Program-made: the position numbers and the translations under genes
Part shown: one piece after another, positions 27,260-35,787 of the stretch
How the letters are laid out: every line of letters begins with the position of its first letter
Position numbering within the stretch: position 1 is the stretch's first letter
Notes under the pieces: model-generated
Told to the model about the DNA's origin: nothing
Seen by the model: only the letters and a program-made list of their open reading frames with translations
The model's database searches: none
NCBI RefSeq assembly: GCF_014673495.1
Contig: NZ_CP051007.1
Span: forward strand, 62,001 to 126,000
DNA: 64,000 nt
Origin: Streptomyces griseofuscus
GTDB taxonomy: Bacteria > Actinomycetota > Actinomycetes > Streptomycetales > Streptomycetaceae
Reading direction: 5' to 3'

Positions 27260-28732
27260 GTGGACACCGTCCAAGCGGCAGCGCCCGCCCCCGCGATACA
27301 GGACGCGGCACGCCCCGGAGGCGACCGTGCAGCGGCGATCGAGGCGGTGCGCATCCGCCTCGGCCAGCTCGGCGACACCGGCGACGGGGCCCGGCAGCGG
27401 GCGGAGCACCTCGTCGACCTGGCGACGCGGTACGGCTCCCACCCGTTCACCACCCTGGAAGAGGCCCGCCACCTGCTGGGCGTGGACCGCCCGGCCTTCG
27501 CCGCGCTGCTCGGTCTCTTCCACCGGGTACCCGAGCTGAGCACGGCCGTGCAGCGGGGCCCGCAGGGGAAGTACTGGACCAACACCATCCTGCCGCTGGA
27601 GCGGACGGGCGCGCTCGACGCCGCGGTACACGGCCGCCCGGCCTTCCCCTACAGCGTCGGTCTGTATCCGGGGCCGACCTGCATGTTCCGCTGCCACTTC
27701 TGTGTGCGCGTCACCGGCGCGCGCTACGAGACGTCCGCGCTCAAGGCGGGCAACGCCATGTTCGCGTCCGTCATCGACGAGGTGCCCGAGACACAGCCCT
27801 CGACGGTCTACTTCTCCGGCGGGCTGGAACCGCTCACCAATCCGGGGCTGGGCGAACTCGCGGCGCGCGGCGGCCGGCGCGGCCTCGACATGACGCTGTA
27901 CACCAACGCCTACGCGCTCACCGACCGCACGCTGGAGCGCCAGCCGGGGCTGTGGTCGCTGCACGCGATCCGCACCTCGCTGTACGGGCTGAGCGACGAG
28001 GAGTACGAAGCCACCACGACCAAGCCGCGCGCCTTCGGGCGGGTCAGGGAGAACCTGGGCGCGTACATGGAGAGGCGGGCGGAGCACGGCGCCCCGACGC
28101 GGCTCGGCCTCAACTACATCATCCTGCCCGGCCGGGCCGACCGGCTCATGGACCTCGTGGACTTCGTGGCCGGCCTGGACGAGCGCTCCCCCGGCCGTCC
28201 TCTCGACTTCGTGACGGTGCGCGAGGACTACAGCGGGCGGGACGACGGCCGGCTCGCGGCCGACGAGCGCGCCCGGCTGCGCGACGCGCTGCGGGACTTC
28301 ACCGCGTACGCGCGGGAGCGGACGCCCTCGCTGCACATCGATCTGGGGTACGCCCTGGAGAGCCTGCGCAGCGGGGTGGACGCCCGGCTGCCGCGCATCA
28401 CCCCGGCGGCCATGCGCGGTTCCGCGCACCCGCAGATCGCGGTGCAGGTCGACCTTTTGGGCGACGTGTACCTCTACCGCGAGTCGGGCTTCCCCGGCCT
28501 GGCCGGCGCGGACCGCTACATCGCCGGACGCGTCACCCCGGACAGGAGCCTGCACGACGTCGTCCGCGCGTTCGTCGAGAGCAATCCGCATATCGAGCCG
28601 CGGCCCGGCGACGAGTTCTTCCTCGACGGATTCGACCAGGTCGTGACGGCCCGGCTGAACCAGATGGAGCAGGACGTCGCCGACGGCTGGGGGGCGTACC
28701 GGGGCCTGCTGGGCGCGGACGCTCCGGCGTGA
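27260..28732 (+). CDS. Radical SAM dTDP-4-amino-4,6-dideoxyglucose deaminase (DesII type)
   Basis: 490 residues, close to DesII (about 485). The [4Fe-4S] ligands are Cys141, Cys145 and Cys148 in CMFRCHFC, the radical SAM CxxxCxxC motif. In the DesII reaction SAM is cleaved reductively and the 4-amino group of the sugar leaves as ammonia, giving a 3-keto-4,6-dideoxy sugar. The partner aminotransferase lies 42 nt upstream. The GTG start at 27260 follows a GGAGG site at 27244-27248. The gene ends only 14 bp before the convergent glycosyltransferase gene, leaving little room for a terminator. Whether the 3-keto product becomes desosamine or chalcose depends on genes not seen here. Confidence 0.92.
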   Translation: MDTVQAAAPAPAIQDAARPGGDRAAAIEAVRIRLGQLGDTGDGARQRAEHLVDLATRYGSHPFTTLEEARHLLGVDRPAFAALLGLFHRVPELSTAVQRGPQGKYWTNTILPLERTGALDAAVHGRPAFPYSVGLYPGPTCMFRCHFCVRVTGARYETSALKAGNAMFASVIDEVPETQPSTVYFSGGLEPLTNPGLGELAARGGRRGLDMTLYTNAYALTDRTLERQPGLWSLHAIRTSLYGLSDEEYEATTTKPRAFGRVRENLGAYMERRAEHGAPTRLGLNYIILPGRADRLMDLVDFVAGLDERSPGRPLDFVTVREDYSGRDDGRLAADERARLRDALRDFTAYARERTPSLHIDLGYALESLRSGVDARLPRITPAAMRGSAHPQIAVQVDLLGDVYLYRESGFPGLAGADRYIAGRVTPDRSLHDVVRAFVESNPHIEPRPGDEFFLDGFDQVVTARLNQMEQDVADGWGAYRGLLGADAPA

Positions 28733-28746
28733 GCGTGCCCCGCGGC

Positions 28747-30024
28747 TCAGCCCGCGGCCGCCGCCACGGGCACGGCGGCCCTGTGCCTGCCGGTGAGTTC
28801 CTCCAGCACCGGCACCACGTCGTGGGGGCTGCTCTCCGCGCGGGCCTCGCCCCGCAGCCGGCGGGCCCCGTCGAGGAAGGAGGGTTCGGCGAGCACCCGC
28901 GCCACGCTGTCCCGCAGGCCCTCGGCGGTCACCTCGCCCTCCCGCAGGAACAGGCCGGCGCCGGCGGCGGCCGTCTGCTGCGCCCGCAGGACGGTGTCCC
29001 AGATGAACGGCACCATGACCTGCGGCACCCCGTGGTACAGGGCGGTCGACCAGGTGCCGAAGCCACCGTGGTGGACCACCGCCGCGCACGTCTGCAACAG
29101 GACGTCCAGCGGGGCGAAGCCGACGACCCGGACGTTGTCCGGCAGGGGGCCGACCGCCCGCAGGGCGGCGGCGTCGGCGGTGACGACGATCTCCGCGTCG
29201 ACCTGCGCGAGCACCCGGAGGTAACGGTGGAAGACGGCCGGGTCGGCGGTGAAGCCGGTCCCCGTGGAGCCCGTCGTCAGGCACACCCGGCGCCGGGGCC
29301 CGGCCGTGCGCAGCCAGTCCGGCACGACGGCCCGGCCGTTGTACGGCACGTACCGCAGCGGCACCGTCGGCAGCGACAGGTCGAGCCGGAACCGCTCGGG
29401 CAGCAGGTCGACGCTCCACTGGCCGACCACCAGCTCCTCGTCGAACGGCACCCCGTGGCGCCCGGCGGCGTCCGCCAGCCACTCCCGCAGCGGGTCGGGG
29501 CGCCGTCCGGCGGGCTGCTCGGCGAGCCGGTCGAGGAACGTCCGGCGGAAGTAGGCGTTCAGGTCGCTCGCGCCGAGCACACGGGCGTGGGCGGCGCCGC
29601 ACGCCCGCGCCGCGATGGCCCCGGCGAACGTGTACGGCTCCCACAGCACCAGGTCCGGCTGCCACCGGCGGGCGTACCCGACCAGCTCCCGGACGAACGA
29701 CTCGTCGTTGATCACCGAGTAGAAGTAGGGCACCGACAGGTCGTACAGACGGAACACGTAGTCCCAGTCGAAGACTTCGGGGCGGGACAGGTCGATGTCC
29801 GCGGAGTACCGCTGGATCTCCGCGCCCTTCTCCTGCATCGCCTCCATCAGCCGGTGGTCCGCCCCCACGGGTACGGCCGTGAGCCCGGCGCCGGTGATCT
29901 CGTCCGCGAAGCCGGGCTGACTGGCCACGCGCACATCGTGTCCCGCGGCACGCAGCGCCCCCGCGAGGGGCACCATGCCGTGAAAGTGCGAGGTGTGTGC
30001 GAAAGCCGCGATGAGCACACGCAT
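28747..30024 (-). CDS. Macrolide glycosyltransferase (EryCIII/EryBV/DesVII-like, GT1 family)
   Basis: 425 residues. The N-terminal acceptor half starts MRVLIAAFAHTSHFHGMVPLAGAL. The C-terminal nucleotide-sugar half has HHGGFGTWSTALYHGVPQ and a later WDTVLRAQ, typical of actinobacterial macrolide GT1 enzymes. The stretch DPLREWL...FDEELVVGQW is characteristic of the EryCIII/DesVII/OleG group. It would attach one of the deoxysugars made by the neighbouring genes. Enzymes that use desosamine normally need a P450-like activator beside them; none is adjacent here, so it may use the neutral L-sugar, or the activator may lie elsewhere. The ATG at 30024 follows GGGAG. The gene is divergent from the 4-ketoreductase gene. 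Confidence 0.9.
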   Translation of the reverse strand: MRVLIAAFAHTSHFHGMVPLAGALRAAGHDVRVASQPGFADEITGAGLTAVPVGADHRLMEAMQEKGAEIQRYSADIDLSRPEVFDWDYVFRLYDLSVPYFYSVINDESFVRELVGYARRWQPDLVLWEPYTFAGAIAARACGAAHARVLGASDLNAYFRRTFLDRLAEQPAGRRPDPLREWLADAAGRHGVPFDEELVVGQWSVDLLPERFRLDLSLPTVPLRYVPYNGRAVVPDWLRTAGPRRRVCLTTGSTGTGFTADPAVFHRYLRVLAQVDAEIVVTADAAALRAVGPLPDNVRVVGFAPLDVLLQTCAAVVHHGGFGTWSTALYHGVPQVMVPFIWDTVLRAQQTAAAGAGLFLREGEVTAEGLRDSVARVLAEPSFLDGARRLRGEARAESSPHDVVPVLEELTGRHRAAVPVAAAAG

Positions 30025-30050
30025 GAGCCGACTCCCCAGACTCGAAAACA

Positions 30051-30067
30051 ACCGACGGACGGTCGGT
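30051..30067. promoter_or_regulatory. Palindrome resembling a TetR-family operator
   Basis: ACCGAC and GTCGGT are perfect inverted 6-mers separated by GGACG, in the 157-bp divergent region between the glycosyltransferase (-) and the 4-ketoreductase (+). Palindromes of this ACCGAC/GTCGGT style are common TetR-family sites in actinomycetes. No TetR gene is present in the window, so the regulator would be elsewhere. Confidence 0.45.
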
Positions 30068-30181
30068 GATTCTGCCGAGGCGGCCGCGTTCTGCCTACGC
30101 GAGGCGATCCTCCCTGGACAGGGGGACGAGTCTCTCTCGAGGGCGGGGCGCGGCGGCACCCCACGAAAAGAGGCAGCAGCA

Positions 30182-31159
30182 ATGGCCGGTCCCCTTTCCC
30201 CCGGCACCGGGCGGGACACCTCCCGCCGTCCCCTGATCGTCGTCCTGGGCGCCTCCGGGTACATCGGATCGGCCGTGGTCCGGGAACTCGCCTGCCGTCC
30301 GGTGCGGTTGCGCGCCGTGGCGCGCGGCCCGTTCACCGTGCCGGCCGGCGGCCGCGCGGAGACGGCGGTGATGCGGACCGACCTCACCGCGCCGGACGCC
30401 GTCGCCGAGGCCGTCCGGGGCGCCGACGCGGTGATCCACCTGGTGGCCCGCATGACGGGGCGGGGCTCGTGGCGGTCGGCCGCCTCGGACCCGCAGACGG
30501 AGCGGGTGAACGTGGACCTGGTGCGCGAGGTGGTCGAACGCTGCGCGGCGCCCTCCGGCGGGCGGCCGGCCCCCACGGTCGTCCTCGCCAGCACCAACCA
30601 GGTGACGGACGGCGGCCCCCCGCGCAGCGCCTACGCCCGGCAGAAGGCCGCCGCGGAGCGGCACCTGCTCGATGCCGCGCTCCGTGGCACCGTCCGCGGT
30701 ATCGCGCTGCGCCTGCCCACCACGGTCGGCAGCGAAGCGGGCGTGGCCCCCGCGATGGCCGGCCGGGCCCTGGCGGGCGAGGCCCTCACCCTGTGGCACG
30801 ACGGCGCCGTGCGGCGCGAGTTCCTCGATGTGACCGACGCGGCCCGCGCGCTCGTCACCGCGCTGGACCACGCGGCGGACCTCGACGGCCGGGCCTGCGC
30901 GGTCGGCGGGCACGTCGTCGGGCTCGGCGAGCTGTTCCGGGCCATCGCCGCCAGCGCGGCCCGCCACACCGGCCGCCCGCCGGTCCCGGTGCGGTCGGTG
31001 GCCCCGCCCGAGTACGCCGAGACGGGCGACTTCCACGACCTCCGGGTCGACTCCTCGGCCTTCCGGGACGTGACCGGTTGGCGGCCCGAGGTCCCGCTGA
31101 GCCGGGCCGTCGACGACGTCGTGGCGGCGGTCGCCCGGCGCCGGGCACCGGCGCGCTGA
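30182..31159 (+). CDS. dTDP-4-keto-6-deoxyhexose 4-ketoreductase (EryBIV/OleU type, NAD-epimerase fold)
   Basis: 325 residues, extended SDR fold. The nucleotide-binding loop is VLGASGYIGSAVV near the N-terminus. The catalytic Ser/Thr region VVLASTNQV is followed by YARQK (Tyr-x-x-x-Lys). By family this enzyme reduces the C4 ketone of a dTDP-deoxysugar, the last step to L-olivose, oleandrose or mycarose-type sugars. The supporting context is a 3-ketoreductase directly convergent, and a 2,3-dehydratase and 3,5-epimerase elsewhere in the cluster. The ATG at 30182 has AAAGAGG upstream. A role as an epimerase is less likely given the pathway set. Confidence 0.85.
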   Translation: MAGPLSPGTGRDTSRRPLIVVLGASGYIGSAVVRELACRPVRLRAVARGPFTVPAGGRAETAVMRTDLTAPDAVAEAVRGADAVIHLVARMTGRGSWRSAASDPQTERVNVDLVREVVERCAAPSGGRPAPTVVLASTNQVTDGGPPRSAYARQKAAAERHLLDAALRGTVRGIALRLPTTVGSEAGVAPAMAGRALAGEALTLWHDGAVRREFLDVTDAARALVTALDHAADLDGRACAVGGHVVGLGELFRAIAASAARHTGRPPVPVRSVAPPEYAETGDFHDLRVDSSAFRDVTGWRPEVPLSRAVDDVVAAVARRRAPAR

Positions 31160-31172
31160 CGAGCGCGGGCCG

Positions 31173-32147
31173 TCAGCCGCCGCGCCGCGCGGCCGCGTAG
31201 ACGTCCTCGGCCAGCGCGGCCTGGTCCGTCAGGGCCCGGCCGGTGAGCGGGGACGGGGTGCCCGAGCGGATGCCCTCGGCGAAGGCCGTCAGCACGGAGC
31301 GGAACTGGTCGTGCGGGGGCACGGCGAACTCCTCGTGGGATCCGTCCCGTTCGAGGCGGACGACGGCGGTGTGGTCCGGGGGCGGTGTGTAGGCCCTGGG
31401 GACGACGATGCGTCCGGTGGACCCGGTCAGTTCGTAGCGGCCGCGGTAGGCGTGTTCCAGTCCGAACCCGAGGTGGGCCACGGCGCCGCCGGGCGCGGCG
31501 AGCAGCGCCGCCCCGCCGGTGTCGACGCCGGTGCGCGCGTCCCGCTTCAGATGCGCGCCGACGACCCGCAGGCCGGGGCCGAGGTAGCGCAGGGCGGTGC
31601 GCAGCGGATAGCCGCCGACGCCGGTGAGCGCGCCCCCGCCCAGGTCCCGGCGGTGGCGTATGTCGCCGGGCAGTTTGCCGGGAATGGTGAAGTCAGCTGT
31701 CAGGGAACGGATTTCACCGATCCTTCCGGCGGCGACCAGGTCGTCGACCACCCGGTGCTGGGGATGGCAGAGGAACATGTAGTTCTCGAACAGGGCGCGG
31801 GCGCGGGCGCGGGCGAGGTCCCGGAGTTCGGCCGCCTGCCGTGCGGAGACGGTCATGGGTTTCTCGCACAGGACGTGCTTGTCCGCCTCCAGTGCCCGCC
31901 GGGTCCACTCGGCGTTGAGCGCGGGTGGCAGCGGGATGTAGACGGCGTCGAGGTCGCACCGGTCGAGCACGGCCTCGTACCCGGTCACCGGCTCGCCGCC
32001 GAACCGCCGGGCGAACACGGCCGCCTTGGCCGCGTCCCGGCTCCCGATCGCGACCACCTCGACGCCGGGATGGCAGGCGAGCGCGGGCAGCATGCGCCGC
32101 CAGGCTATGTCGGCGCAGCCCAGCACGCCCATCCGTACCCTGTCCAT
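31173..32147 (-). CDS. NDP-hexose 3-ketoreductase (OleW/SpnN/KijD10 type, Gfo/Idh/MocA fold)
   Basis: 324 residues. A Rossmann N-terminus (MGVLGCADIAWRRMLPAL) leads into the family signature CEKPMT at about residue 100, whose Lys helps catalysis. Members reduce the C3 ketone formed after 2,3-dehydration in 2,6-dideoxysugar pathways. With the 2,3-dehydratase at 46842 this removes the C2 oxygen and sets C3. The ATG at 32147 sits behind AGGAGGAACTGCC. It converges with the 4-ketoreductase (13 bp apart). The 153 bp upstream, to 32300, hold its promoter but no clear motif. Confidence 0.88.
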   Translation of the reverse strand: MDRVRMGVLGCADIAWRRMLPALACHPGVEVVAIGSRDAAKAAVFARRFGGEPVTGYEAVLDRCDLDAVYIPLPPALNAEWTRRALEADKHVLCEKPMTVSARQAAELRDLARARARALFENYMFLCHPQHRVVDDLVAAGRIGEIRSLTADFTIPGKLPGDIRHRRDLGGGALTGVGGYPLRTALRYLGPGLRVVGAHLKRDARTGVDTGGAALLAAPGGAVAHLGFGLEHAYRGRYELTGSTGRIVVPRAYTPPPDHTAVVRLERDGSHEEFAVPPHDQFRSVLTAFAEGIRSGTPSPLTGRALTDQAALAEDVYAAARRGG

Positions 32148-32300
32148 GGCAGTTCCTCCTCGTGGCGCAGCGTGGGGCCCGTCGCCGCAGCCCCGAGGCG
32201 GCCCGAGCGGGCAGGGGGCGCCGGGACCTCCCGCTGGATCTTGCCGGACCCGCGGGCCCCGGCGCCGCTCCCTGATCCGGCCTGATCCAGCCGAAAGCCC

Positions 32301-33470
32301 CTAGGGCAGGGCGGACTCGATGATGTCGGCGGCCCGCCGGGTGCCGCCCTCGGCCCGCACCTCGGCGCGCAGCGCGTCCGAGCGCCGGCGGACCTCCGGG
32401 TCGGCGGTCAGCTCCAGCAGCGCCGTGCGCAGAGTATCGGCGGTGGCGTCCGCGGTGTCGATACGGCGGGCCACGCCGAGCGCGACGAGCCGGTCGGCGT
32501 TGCCGGACTGCTCGGCGCCCAGCGGCACGGCGATCATGGGCACGCCGGTGTACAGCCCCTCGCTGCTGCCACCCATGCCGGCGTGGGTGACGAAGGCGTC
32601 GGCCTGCTCCAGGATCGCGAGTTGCGGCACCCAGTGGTGCACCTCGACGTTGGGCGGGATCTCCCCGAGCTCCCGCGCGTCGGTCCGCCTGCCGATCTGG
32701 AGGACCACGTGCCAGCCGGCCAGCGGGCCGAAGGCCGCCAGGCACTCGCGGAAGAACTCCGGGGGCGGTGTGTAGGCGGAGCCGGGGGAGACCAGCAGCA
32801 CCTTCCGGGCGCCCGGCGGCCGGGTCCAGCCGCCCTGCTCGCTGCGGTCCCCCAGGCAGGGGCCGACGAAGGTCACGGCGCCGCCGTCCACGCGGTCCGC
32901 GTGGGGCTGCATGGCCCTGCTGATCAGGGCGACGGTGCGGGCGGGCATGCCGGTGAAGGTGTCCACGTCCAGCGTGGTCGCGCCGCACCCGGCCAGCCAG
33001 GACGCGAACCGCCGCCGGTACGCGTCGGCGCCCGGCAGCTGATTCAGCAGGTCCCCGACCTCGTCCTGGTAGCCCTTCCAGGCCACGTAGCTCGGGGACA
33101 GCTGCACCAGCGGGCGGCGGTGCGCCTCGGCGAGGGCGCGGCCCGCGAAGGAGCCGATGTCGTAGAGGTAGAGGTCGGCGGGGTCCTCGTCGTAGTGGGC
33201 GCGCAGCCGGGGCAGGGCCTGCATCGCGTCGTCGAGGAAGAGGGAGGCCGCCGCGATCGGGTCGTGCGGCCAGTCGTTGTCGGCGACGGGCAGGGTGGTG
33301 GGGCAGGGGACGAACTCGGCGCCGGTGGACCGGATCAGGTCGGCGACGTTGGGGGCGTCGGCGTACGTCACCCGGTGCCCCCGCGCGACGAGTTCCCGGA
33401 TGACCTCGATGCCGGGCAGGACGTGGCTGACGATGGGGCTGCCGATCATCGCGATGTGGCGACGGAACAT
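32301..33470 (-). CDS. Macrolide-inactivating glycosyltransferase (OleD/OleI/Mgt-like)
   Basis: 389 residues. MFRRHIAMIGSPIVSHVLPGIEVI at the start and THAGMGGSSEGLYTGVPMIAVPLGAEQ in the donor half match the MGT subfamily that puts glucose on the 2'-OH of macrolide aminosugars. In oleandomycin producers such enzymes silence the drug inside the cell and an exported glycosidase reactivates it. It is divergent from the ABC-F resistance gene, which supports a self-resistance job. No matching secreted glycosidase (OleR-like) is in the window. A biosynthetic role cannot be excluded, since only one other glycosyltransferase is present for an expected two sugars. Confidence 0.85.
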   Translation of the reverse strand: MFRRHIAMIGSPIVSHVLPGIEVIRELVARGHRVTYADAPNVADLIRSTGAEFVPCPTTLPVADNDWPHDPIAAASLFLDDAMQALPRLRAHYDEDPADLYLYDIGSFAGRALAEAHRRPLVQLSPSYVAWKGYQDEVGDLLNQLPGADAYRRRFASWLAGCGATTLDVDTFTGMPARTVALISRAMQPHADRVDGGAVTFVGPCLGDRSEQGGWTRPPGARKVLLVSPGSAYTPPPEFFRECLAAFGPLAGWHVVLQIGRRTDARELGEIPPNVEVHHWVPQLAILEQADAFVTHAGMGGSSEGLYTGVPMIAVPLGAEQSGNADRLVALGVARRIDTADATADTLRTALLELTADPEVRRRSDALRAEVRAEGGTRRAADIIESALP

Positions 33471-33619
33471 AGGGCTGTGCTCATTTCGGTGCTGGGCGGT
33501 TCGCCGGGAAGAACGAGCGCGGGCGCGAGTGCGCGTCTGCCCGCCGCCACGGGTGCCGAAAACGATCGGGGCTTGGCCGGTTCCGTCCGGATGGCGTCCC
33601 GCCGCATCGGGATCTCTGC

Positions 33620-33625
33620 TAAGAT
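33620..33625 (+). promoter_or_regulatory. Candidate -10 box for the ABC-F leader transcript
   Basis: TAAGAT is a good -10 match. Transcription would begin near 33632-33634, right at a GTG that opens a 13-codon frame. No convincing -35 is visible at the usual distance, so activator dependence is likely if the promoter is real. Confidence 0.45.
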
Positions 33626-33632
33626 CCAATGC

Positions 33633-33674
33633 GTGATTACCGCTTTCGCCGCCGCAGGCTTCTACTACATCTGA
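33633..33674 (+). CDS. Possible leader peptide upstream of the ABC-F gene (MITAFAAAGFYYI)
   Basis: A 13-codon frame starts at GTG 33633 and stops at TGA 33672-33674, about 220 nt before the ABC-F start. It lies 7 nt past a TAAGAT box, so it could be read leaderless. Many macrolide-resistance genes are induced by drug-dependent stalling on such short upstream frames. A second overlapping frame from ATG 33629 begins MRDYRFRRRRLLLHL and contains Arg-Phe-Arg, an R-x-R motif on which macrolide-bound ribosomes are known to stall, but that frame has no early stop. Small hairpins follow, including 33725-33741 (GCCGCT/AGCGGC). This is inference from position and analogy. Confidence 0.4.
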   Translation: MITAFAAAGFYYI

Positions 33675-33897
33675 CGCCGCCCCCGCGAGCACTTCAGGCT
33701 CCGGGCGCCACAGGCACGGCGCGCGCCGCTCCTCCAGCGGCCCTCCAGCGTCGTTCAAGCACCGCACTGGTCTGTCACGACAGCCTTCTGTTCCGTGTCC
33801 TGCGCCATGCGGTCATGCCTTTCTCCGGCAACCCGTTCGAGCAGTGCTCGCCCTCGGTCGACCTTTCGGGCCCACGGATGAAACGGCGTGCGTACTC

Positions 33898-35598
33898 ATG
33901 CATAACTCCCCCTCCACTTCCTCTTCCCCCGCCCTCGTCGAGGAGCGCCCGGCGGCACCGGACGCCCAGTCGCCGGGCGGCTTCCAGGTCGTCCTGGACG
34001 ACATCCAGCTCACCCGCGGCAACCGCCGCCTGCTGGACGGCGTGCACCAGTCCGTCGCCCTCGGCGAACGCATCGGCGTCATCGGGGAGAACGGCTGCGG
34101 CAAGTCCTCCCTGCTGCGGCTGCTCGCCGGGCTGGACAAGCCCGACGCGGGCCGGGTGCTGGTGCGTGCCCCCGGCGGCACCGGCTACCTGCCGCAGACA
34201 CCCGAGCTGGCACCCGACGACACCGTGCGGGACGCCATCGACCACGCCCTCGCCGAACTGCGCGCGCTGGAGCAGGAACTGCGCCGCTGCGAAGCGGCGA
34301 TGGCCGAGGCGGACGGTGACGAACTCACGGACCTGCTGGCCGAGTACGGCAATCTCATGGAGGCCTTCGAGGCGCGCGACGGCTACGCGGCCGACGCCCG
34401 CGTGCAGGCCGCCATGCACGGCCTGGGCCTGGCGTCCGTGGACACCACACGGCGGCTGGCCAGCCTGTCCGGCGGTGAGCAGGCGCGGTTGGGCCTGGCC
34501 TGTGTGCTGGCCGCCGCACCGCAGCTGATGCTGCTCGACGAGCCCACCAACCACCTGGACCGGAGCGCGCTGGAATGGCTGGAGGAGCACCTGCGCTCCC
34601 ACCGCGGCAGCGTCCTGGTCGTCTCCCACGACCGCGTCTTCCTGGAGCGGGTCGCGACGGCCCTGTGGGACGTCGACGGCGAACAGCACACCATCCACCG
34701 GCACAGCGGTGGTTACGCCGGCTATGTGAAGGCCAAGGCGGCGGCGCGACTGCGCTGGGAGCAGCAGCACCAGGAGTGGAAGGAGGACCTGGCCCGCCAG
34801 CGCGAGCTGACGCGCGCCGCGGCGGACCACGCGGCCGCCGGGCCGCGGGGCAACACCGACCGGACGAACGGCCGTCACCAGCGCAGTGTGGAGAAGCAGA
34901 TCTCGGCGCGCGTGCGCAACGCCAAGGAGCGGCTGCGCCGGCTGGAGGAGAACCCGGTCCCCCGCCCGCCCAGGCCGATGCGCTTCGCCCCCCGGATCCA
35001 GGGCGGTGACGCCGCGGGCACCTCGGTGGTCGCCGGGCTGTACCACGTCGAGGTGGCGGACCGGCTGCACGTGCCGGACTTCGAGGTGCGCCCGGCGGAG
35101 CGCGTGCTGATCACGGGTCCGAACGGAGCCGGCAAGAGCACCCTGCTGCGGGTGCTGGTCGGGGACCTGGAACCGGACCGGGGCACGAGCGTCCATCCGG
35201 CGCGCACCGGCTGGCTGCCGCAGGAGACCCCGGTGACCTCGCCCGGACTCAGCCTCCTGGAGGCGTTCAGCCAGGGGCTGCCCGGTGACGCCGAGGCACA
35301 TCGCGGGGCGCTGCTGGGCCTCGGGCTGTTCCGGCCGTCGGATCTGGCCACCGCGGTGGGCCGGCTCTCCGTCGGCCAGCGCCGGCGGCTCGCCCTGGCC
35401 CGTCTCCTGCACGAGCCGGTGGACCTGCTGGTGCTCGACGAGCCGACGAACCATCTGTCGCCGGCGCTGGTGGAGGACCTCGAAGAGGCCCTGTCGCACT
35501 ACCGCGGGGCACTGGTCGTCGTCTCCCACGACCGCATGCTCGAAAGGCGGTTCAACGGCCGCACGGTGCGGCTGGAGGACGGCTCGATCCGCGACTGA
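33898..35598 (+). CDS. ABC-F ribosomal protection protein (OleB/SrmB/TlrC-like macrolide self-resistance)
   Basis: 566 residues from ATG 33898, close to OleB and TlrC. There are two ATP-binding cassettes and no membrane spans. Cassette 1: GENGCGKSSLL, LSGGEQARLGLA, LLDEPTNHLD. Cassette 2: GPNGAGKSTLLRVL, LSVGQRRRLALAR, LVLDEPTNHLS. Between them lies the long charged linker (about residues 240-340) that reaches into the ribosomal tunnel. Such proteins bind the E site and displace macrolides. The frame is open upstream to GTG 33844, but the region before ATG 33898 looks like leader; neither start has a strong ribosome site. It is divergent from the inactivating glycosyltransferase, so the two form a resistance pair. 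Confidence 0.92.
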   Translation: MHNSPSTSSSPALVEERPAAPDAQSPGGFQVVLDDIQLTRGNRRLLDGVHQSVALGERIGVIGENGCGKSSLLRLLAGLDKPDAGRVLVRAPGGTGYLPQTPELAPDDTVRDAIDHALAELRALEQELRRCEAAMAEADGDELTDLLAEYGNLMEAFEARDGYAADARVQAAMHGLGLASVDTTRRLASLSGGEQARLGLACVLAAAPQLMLLDEPTNHLDRSALEWLEEHLRSHRGSVLVVSHDRVFLERVATALWDVDGEQHTIHRHSGGYAGYVKAKAAARLRWEQQHQEWKEDLARQRELTRAAADHAAAGPRGNTDRTNGRHQRSVEKQISARVRNAKERLRRLEENPVPRPPRPMRFAPRIQGGDAAGTSVVAGLYHVEVADRLHVPDFEVRPAERVLITGPNGAGKSTLLRVLVGDLEPDRGTSVHPARTGWLPQETPVTSPGLSLLEAFSQGLPGDAEAHRGALLGLGLFRPSDLATAVGRLSVGQRRRLALARLLHEPVDLLVLDEPTNHLSPALVEDLEEALSHYRGALVVVSHDRMLERRFNGRTVRLEDGSIRD

Positions 35599-35648
35599 TC
35601 CGGCTGTTCCTGTCACGCACCCCGTGCAACGATCCTCGGGGTTCGCCG

Positions 35649-35694
35649 GGGGGAGTCGGTACGCGCAGTGGCGCGGCGCCGTGCGGACTCCCCC
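35649..35694 (+). terminator. Inverted repeat between the ABC-F and O-methyltransferase genes
   Basis: GGGGGAGTC (35649-35657) and GACTCCCCC (35686-35694) form a perfect 9-bp stem with a 28-nt loop, 50 bp after the ABC-F stop. There is no T-run, so it may be a Rho-type or weak terminator, or a processing site. The rest of the 189-bp gap (35599-35787) shows no gene. Confidence 0.4.
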
Positions 35695-35787
35695 GCCGGT
35701 CCCCTCCGGCGGTTCGCGGGGACCGGCCCCCCGGCAAGTGACCACGTTCCGGTTCTTCTGAACCACTGGCGAAAGGAACGGCCCCTC

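Noticed and set aside
33629..34528. A 299-codon plus-strand frame beginning MRDYRFRRRR
   Set aside because: Most of it overlaps the ABC-F gene in another frame and its translation is low-complexity. Only its first codons are considered, as a possible alternative leader.
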